Source of the DNA: CAVPHV01 sp964465915
GTDB lineage: Bacteria > Actinomycetota > Acidimicrobiia > Spongiisociales > UBA5794
NCBI GenBank assembly: GCA_964465915.1
Contig: CAYXMJ010000039.1
Coordinates: 1 to 18,612, forward strand
Reading direction: 5' to 3'
DNA: 18,612 nt
Shown: positions 14,912 to 18,612 of the stretch, piece by piece
Numbering within the stretch: the stretch's first letter is position 1
How the letters are laid out: every line of letters starts with the position of its first letter
Notes under the pieces: generated by a model
The model's database searches: none
The model's input: the letters and a program-made list of their open reading frames with translations, nothing else
Told to the model about the DNA's origin: nothing
Translations under genes and position numbers: made by a program

Positions 14912-15861
14912 TACCCGATCGGGAGACGGGCAACCCGATCGGTGATGAGGGCGTAGAAGGCCGCCGCGTCGATCTCGTTCATCACCATGGCATTTGGCTC
15001 ATGCCCGGTGACCCCCCACCAGTCGACCAAGGTCATCCCAATCGCCGGCCCCTCGTCGGTGGCGATGGCGACGTGACAACGCTTGCCATCGAACATCTCC
15101 GGATCCAAGAGGTAGGCGATCACGCAGGGATCGTGGAGGGGTCCGCCGTCGGTCCCGTACTTCTCCATGTCGTACCGATCGTAGAAGTCGAGCAGGCCGG
15201 CCACGGCATCCCCCTGCGGGGTGCCGAGGTCACGCAGGGTCTGGAGCCGCGCCGCGCTCGTGAGCGCCTTATGGGTCACGTCCAGCGGCATCATGGTGAT
15301 GGGGATCCCGCTGGTGAACACCAGATGGGCGGCATGGGGATCGACCCAGATGTTGAATTCGGCCGCCGGGGTGGTGTTGCCCCCTTCGAAGAATGCGCCT
15401 CCCATCATCACGACCTCGTTGACGGCATGAGCGATCTCGGGGGCCATAACGAGCGCCATCCCGACGTTGGTGAGCGGACCGAGTGTGCAAAGAGTCACGG
15501 AGTCTTCCGGCGCCTCTCGCAACGTCTCAACGAGGAAGTCGACGGCGTGCTTCGGCTGCAGCGGCATCGTCGGATCAGGCAGGTCGGCGCCGTCGAGCCC
15601 GGTCGGACCGTGGACGTATTCGGCAGTGTGGAGCGGCCGCATCATTGGACGCGAGCAGCCCGCGTACACCGGCACATCTGTCCGGCCCGCTAGCTCGCAC
15701 ATCTTACGGGCGTTCTCCTCGGTCAGCGCCAGGGGGACGTTGCCGGCGACTGCCGTCACCCCAAGCACCTCGAGGGTCTCCGGAGAGGCGAGGGCAAGCA
15801 GCATGGCCACGGCGTCGTCCTGACCGGGGTCGGTGTCGATGATGATTTGGCGTTGACTCAC
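14911..15861 (-). CDS. Inosine-uridine type nucleoside hydrolase
   Basis: Hydrolyses the N-glycosidic bond of nucleosides to free base and ribose. The 316-residue protein has the calcium- and substrate-binding DTDPGQDDA (9-17) near its N-terminus, then TLGPLTNVG, VMMGGAF (151-157), EFNIWVDPHAA (168-178) and the C-terminal catalytic-side motif LHDPCVIAYLL (242-252). These are all expected elements. GTG 15861 gives MSQRQIIIDTDPG, directly at the first strand; upstream open frame is a shadow of the ribokinase gene. It lies 10 nt after the ribokinase stop on the same strand, and a TAGCCT box 7 nt before its GTG overlaps that stop. Together the two enzymes would release and phosphorylate ribose. 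Base preference cannot be read from the sequence. Confidence 0.92.
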   Translation of the reverse strand: MSQRQIIIDTDPGQDDAVAMLLALASPETLEVLGVTAVAGNVPLALTEENARKMCELAGRTDVPVYAGCSRPMMRPLHTAEYVHGPTGLDGADLPDPTMPLQPKHAVDFLVETLREAPEDSVTLCTLGPLTNVGMALVMAPEIAHAVNEVVMMGGAFFEGGNTTPAAEFNIWVDPHAAHLVFTSGIPITMMPLDVTHKALTSAARLQTLRDLGTPQGDAVAGLLDFYDRYDMEKYGTDGGPLHDPCVIAYLLDPEMFDGKRCHVAIATDEGPAIGMTLVDWWGVTGHEPNAMVMNEIDAAAFYALITDRVARLPIG

Positions 15862-15868
15862 TGAGCCG

Positions 15869-15874
15869 AGGCTA
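15869..15874 (-). promoter_or_regulatory. TANNNT box (TAGCCT) before the nucleoside hydrolase, overlapping the ribokinase stop
   Basis: TAGCCT ends 7 nt before GTG 15861, and its first three bases are the ribokinase TAG stop. It matches the leaderless -10 pattern of other genes here, so the hydrolase may have its own internal promoter. The operon position makes chance overlap possible too. Confidence 0.35.
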
Positions 15875-16789
15875 ACCGGTCTTGGGGTCGCCTCGTCCTG
15901 CCATCGCCGCGACTTCTGCGGAAGTCGGCAGCGACGGCTGCGCTCCCCGGCGGGTGGCCGCCACCGCCCCGGCATTGACCGCCCACCGACAGGCAGCCAC
16001 GAGGTCACTGCCGCGGGCCAGAGCGTCGGCCAGCGCGCCGCAAAACGCATCGCCGGCCCCTACGGTATCGACGGGTTCGATGGTCGGGGCAGGTACGGCG
16101 ATCGGTTCCTCGCCACCGTCGACCACAAGGGCGCCGTCGGCACCCAGCGTCACGATGACGACCCCTGAACCAGGTAGCGCTGCGGCCGCAGTTGCCACCT
16201 CGGCGAGCGTTCCTGGCTCGGCCCCCCCGGCCAACACCGCCAACTCAGAACGGTTGGGGACGAGAATGTCTACCCGGCTCAGCAGGTCATCGGGCAGCGG
16301 CCTCGCCGGCGCAGGGTTCAAAACGACTGTTCCCCGGGTGAGCTCCACCGCACGGGCGACTGCCCCCATCGGAATCTCGAGCTGGACCAGAAGCACCGCG
16401 GCGTCGCGCGCCCGGTCGGCGGCGGCGTCAACGTCTGCGGCCGTGACGTTGCCGTTGGCACCGGGGCTGACGACGATGGCGTTCTCGGCGTCATCGTCGA
16501 GCGTGATGAGCGCGATCCCGGTGCCGGCCTCGCGGTCGATCTGCACCCCCGACGTGTCGATCCCGTCGGCGTTGAGACCGGCAAGCAGGGTTCGGCCGGC
16601 ATCGTCGTCCCCCACGCGGCCGACCATGGCAACCGGCTGGCCGAGCCGGGCCGCGGCGACGGCCTGATTGGCCCCCTTGCCGCCGGCGGCGACGAAGTGG
16701 CCACTACCGAGTACCGTTTCTCCCGGCCGCGGATGGCGCGGCACTCTGGCAACGATGTCCTGATTGAGACTGCCGACGACTGTGATCAC
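15872..16789 (-). CDS. rbsK: Ribokinase (PfkB family)
   Basis: Phosphorylates D-ribose to ribose 5-phosphate with ATP. The 305-residue protein is complete: ITVVGSLNQDIVARVPRHPRPGET at the N-terminus, GGKGANQAVAAARLG (36-50) for substrate binding, LVPNRSELAVLAGG (the ribokinase NxxE-type motif), and DTVGAGDAF (241-249) with the catalytic base Asp247 and anion hole. ATRRGAQPSLPT near the end matches the ribokinase monovalent-cation region, which favours ribokinase over other PfkB sugar kinases. GTG 16789 starts exactly at the first strand and has TACCAT 7 nt upstream but no Shine-Dalgarno. The nucleoside hydrolase lies 10 nt downstream and would supply its ribose. Confidence 0.93.
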   Translation of the reverse strand: MITVVGSLNQDIVARVPRHPRPGETVLGSGHFVAAGGKGANQAVAAARLGQPVAMVGRVGDDDAGRTLLAGLNADGIDTSGVQIDREAGTGIALITLDDDAENAIVVSPGANGNVTAADVDAAADRARDAAVLLVQLEIPMGAVARAVELTRGTVVLNPAPARPLPDDLLSRVDILVPNRSELAVLAGGAEPGTLAEVATAAAALPGSGVVIVTLGADGALVVDGGEEPIAVPAPTIEPVDTVGAGDAFCGALADALARGSDLVAACRWAVNAGAVAATRRGAQPSLPTSAEVAAMAGRGDPKTG

Positions 16790-16796
16790 AGGAGCG

Positions 16797-16802
16797 ATGG
16801 TA
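16797..16802 (-). promoter_or_regulatory. TANNNT -10 box (TACCAT) of the ribokinase gene
   Basis: TACCAT ends 7 nt before GTG 16789, with no Shine-Dalgarno sequence. It is the same hexamer as at nurA, and transcription would start at or next to the GTG. Confidence 0.5.
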
Positions 16803-16861
16803 TCGGACTATCGCGCAGCCCTCGATCCCGAAGGGCCCCTCTTTCCCCGGGTGCGCCGCCC

Positions 16862-18175
16862 TCAGCCGCGCACGAGCTTGTAGACCGTCCCGGATTGGGT
16901 CATCACGTAGAGCTCACCTGCATCGTCAATCCCAAATGACGTCAGACCGTTGAACGTACCCTGAGGTAGCCACTCCGTCTCGTCCGTGACGCCGCCGTCG
17001 CTTGCCAGTCTGAAGCTACGCACCCATCCGCTGCAATAGTCCCCATAGAAGTAGTGGCCGTCCAACTCGGGGAGCTCGATGCCGCGGTAGACGAATCCGC
17101 CCGTGACGGAGCAACCGTCACGGTGGGGATAATCGAGCAGCGGGATCACCAAACCCGATTGGTCGCAGGTCTCGGTCTGGAAGCAGGAGCGCCCCTCCAT
17201 GATCGGCCATCCATAGTTGAGGCCACCAATCGTGGCCGAGGCCGCACTTACTTCCTCGATATCGTTCTGGCCGACGTCGCCGATGTACATCAACTCGTCG
17301 TCGAAGGACCACCGCCACGGGTTGCGCAAACCCGTGGCCCACACCTCCGGTGCGCCTTCCTCACTATCGGCGTACGGATTGTCGGGTGGGATGCCGTACG
17401 GCTGGGGTGCCCCCGGGCCGACCTCGAGGCGCACCATGGTGGCGAGCAGGGTGTCGGCGCGCTGGCCGTTGCCGAAGCGGTCGTCCGAGGCCCCGCCGTC
17501 GCCGAGGCCAAACCACAGATAGCCATCGGGGCCGAAGGCGATCATGCCGCCGTTGTGGTTCGCGGCCGGCTGCTCGACCCGCAGCAGCTCGCGCCCCGAG
17601 CCTGGATCTGCCACGTTGGGATCACTCGCCGAGACTCGCCATTCGACCAGACGGGTATCGCCGTCCCGGTCGATGTAGTCGAGGTAGAACAGGCCGTTGG
17701 TGGCGTAGTCGGGATGGAACGCGAGGCCGAGTAGGCCCTGCTCGTTGTTGAAGGTGACCTGCGACTTGATGTCGAGGAATGGCATCACTTCGCCGTCGTC
17801 GATCACCCAGATCCGTCCCGGCTGGTCGACGACGAACAGACGGGGGTCCCCTGCCGGGGCGATGGCCAAGACCGGTTGCTCGAAGCCATCGGCCACGGGC
17901 TCCCCCGCCAGCACGAGGGGCCCTCCAGACGGCGCCGTCGTCGTGGTGACGACTCCCGGCGTGGTCGTGGTGGTCGTCGGCTCGGTTCCGGTCGTGGTGG
18001 TTTCTTCCACGGTCCTTGTCGTTGTCTCTGGCGCGACGGTCGGTGTCGCCGCTGCCGTGGTGGTGGTCACCACCGAGGGTTGCACCCCGTCGTCGGAACT
18101 CGCCGGTTCATCGTCGCCGGCGCACGCCGCCAGTATCAAGGCCGCGGTCGTGAGCATCAGAATGGTTCGTCGCAT
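16862..18175 (-). CDS. PQQ-type glucose/sorbosone dehydrogenase-like beta-propeller lipoprotein
   Basis: A 437-residue exported lipoprotein. A signal peptide (MRRTILMLTTAALILAAC) ends in lipobox LAAC, so Cys18 would be lipidated and anchored outside the membrane. A Thr-rich linker follows (about 36-81). The rest is a six-bladed propeller of the soluble glucose dehydrogenase/Hhip-like family, with GLLGLAFHPDYATNG (147-161), NHNGGMIAFGPDGYLW (206-221, His207 at the equivalent of the active-site His) and GLGDGG (223-228). Members oxidise sugars with PQQ or are non-catalytic relatives; which applies here is unclear. ATG 18175 is chosen because it starts the signal peptide; TAGCGT lies 7 nt before it. 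Paired Cys in the C-terminal half (CFQTETC) suit an exported protein. No partner electron acceptor is nearby. Confidence 0.9.
   Translation of the reverse strand: MRRTILMLTTAALILAACAGDDEPASSDDGVQPSVVTTTTAAATPTVAPETTTRTVEETTTTGTEPTTTTTTPGVVTTTTAPSGGPLVLAGEPVADGFEQPVLAIAPAGDPRLFVVDQPGRIWVIDDGEVMPFLDIKSQVTFNNEQGLLGLAFHPDYATNGLFYLDYIDRDGDTRLVEWRVSASDPNVADPGSGRELLRVEQPAANHNGGMIAFGPDGYLWFGLGDGGASDDRFGNGQRADTLLATMVRLEVGPGAPQPYGIPPDNPYADSEEGAPEVWATGLRNPWRWSFDDELMYIGDVGQNDIEEVSAASATIGGLNYGWPIMEGRSCFQTETCDQSGLVIPLLDYPHRDGCSVTGGFVYRGIELPELDGHYFYGDYCSGWVRSFRLASDGGVTDETEWLPQGTFNGLTSFGIDDAGELYVMTQSGTVYKLVRG
17931..18071 (-). repeat. Low-complexity Thr-run linker coding region
   Basis: Repeated ACC/ACG/ACA-type codons encode runs of four to six Thr broken by Ala, Pro, Val and Glu (residues ~36-81 of the lipoprotein). 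It is probably an extended, possibly glycosylated spacer between lipid anchor and propeller. Similar Thr-run linkers are, to my knowledge, frequent in Acidimicrobiia exported proteins. Confidence 0.7.
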
Positions 18176-18182
18176 GTTCCAA

Positions 18183-18188
18183 ACGCTA
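18183..18188 (-). promoter_or_regulatory. TANNNT -10 box (TAGCGT) of the lipoprotein gene
   Basis: TAGCGT ends 7 nt before ATG 18175 in the 53-bp gap after the upstream transporter gene. There is no convincing Shine-Dalgarno sequence. It fits a leaderless promoter. Confidence 0.45.
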
Positions 18189-18228
18189 CCGCGAAGCGCC
18201 GCCAACCCCGACTCGGGCGCACCCGGTC

Positions 18229-18612
18229 CTACGCCCCCTGTACGAGGTGAGCCTTGGCCGCCGCAACGTCGGCCTCATGGGCAACCCGCTTCCCCTCATC
18301 AACATCGACCCGCAGCAGCAGGACGATCCCGATGATGAAGAACGATGCGATGAACAAGATGGCCGGACGGCTGCTGCCAAACACCCCGACCGCCAGGGCA
18401 AAGACAAGGGGCCCGAGAATGGCGGAGAACTTCGACATGACGGAGAAGAATCCGAAGAACTCGCCGGATTCGGTAGTCGGTGACATCCCGGCGTAGAGGC
18501 TGCGGCTGAGCGCTTGAGAGCCACCCTGCACGACGGCCACCAGCCAGGCGAGGTACCAGAACTCGATGACGGCATCGAGGAAGAACCCCCAGACCGCAAT
18601 CACCGTGTAGAC
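18229..18612 (-). CDS. MFS transporter, Atg22/UMF1 family, C-terminal part (runs off the right edge)
   Basis: About 128 residues of the C-terminal end are present; the open frame continues past the window edge, so the start is not visible. VVQGGSQALSRSLYAGMSPTTESGEFFGFFSVMSKFSAILGP is characteristic of the Atg22-like/UMF1 branch of the major facilitator superfamily. It contains parts of several membrane helices, including LGPLVFALAVGVFG and AILFIASFFIIGIVLLLRVDV, and ends in a short charged cytoplasmic tail (DEGKRVAHEADVAAAKAHLVQGA). Yeast Atg22 exports amino acids from the vacuole; substrates of bacterial members are generally unknown. It is followed after 53 nt by the lipoprotein gene on the same strand. 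Confidence 0.82.
   Translation of the reverse strand, partial: VYTVIAVWGFFLDAVIEFWYLAWLVAVVQGGSQALSRSLYAGMSPTTESGEFFGFFSVMSKFSAILGPLVFALAVGVFGSSRPAILFIASFFIIGIVLLLRVDVDEGKRVAHEADVAAAKAHLVQGA

Noticed and set aside
16781..16790. CRP-type binding site
   Set aside because: CRP half-sites need a 6-nt spacer (TGTGA-N6-TCACA); here the halves abut with none.
17931..18071. CRISPR-like or tandem repeat array in a GTGGTCGTGG-rich stretch
   Set aside because: The repeats are irregular and are explained by Thr codon runs in the lipoprotein linker.

Overview
The window is high-GC DNA with dense gene packing, GTG and TTG starts, and a secreted lipoprotein with a long Thr-run linker. Several genes lack a Shine-Dalgarno sequence but have a TANNNT box 6-8 nt before the start codon, as leaderless genes do. 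Together this suggests an actinobacterium, plausibly of the class Acidimicrobiia; that placement is inference, since no rRNA or tRNA is visible. A run of 100 N (8125-8224) and several coding defects point to a draft or metagenomic contig. No gene-free stretch exceeds 300 bases.

Left part (1 to about 5320). The window opens with a perfect 33-bp inverted repeat that folds the sequence back on itself inside a nonribosomal peptide synthetase gene (condensation domain, minus strand); this looks like a contig-end artefact. A 4'-phosphopantetheinyl transferase, the enzyme that activates NRPS carrier domains, is transcribed divergently. Four plus-strand genes follow: a saccharopine dehydrogenase-like (trans-acting enoyl reductase type) protein broken by a 1-base frameshift, an FMN-binding flavin reductase-like protein, an aldo/keto reductase with a frameshift and the catalytic Tyr replaced by Cys, and the first ~80 codons of a PfkB sugar kinase. 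The kinase ends abruptly near 5320, where a different reading frame begins in the middle of RTX repeats.

Middle part (5320 to 13299). A 5'-truncated surface-type protein (RTX repeats, FnIII-like domain, right-handed beta-helix) converges on a minus-strand operon in the order nurA, herA, sbcD (mre11-like), sbcC (rad50-like), with 4-nt or 29-nt overlaps. This is the main find: a bacterial locus holding all four parts of the NurA-HerA-Mre11-Rad50 DNA-end resection cassette best known from archaea. Its HerA has an atypical P-loop, and the expected zinc hook of its SbcC falls in the N gap.

Right part (13300 to 18612). A DHA2-type drug efflux pump faces away from nurA and converges, across a hairpin covering both stop codons, on a ribokinase plus nucleoside hydrolase pair (nucleoside salvage: base released, ribose phosphorylated). 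Upstream lie a sorbosone/glucose dehydrogenase-like beta-propeller lipoprotein and the C-terminal end of an Atg22/UMF1-type MFS transporter that runs off the right edge.
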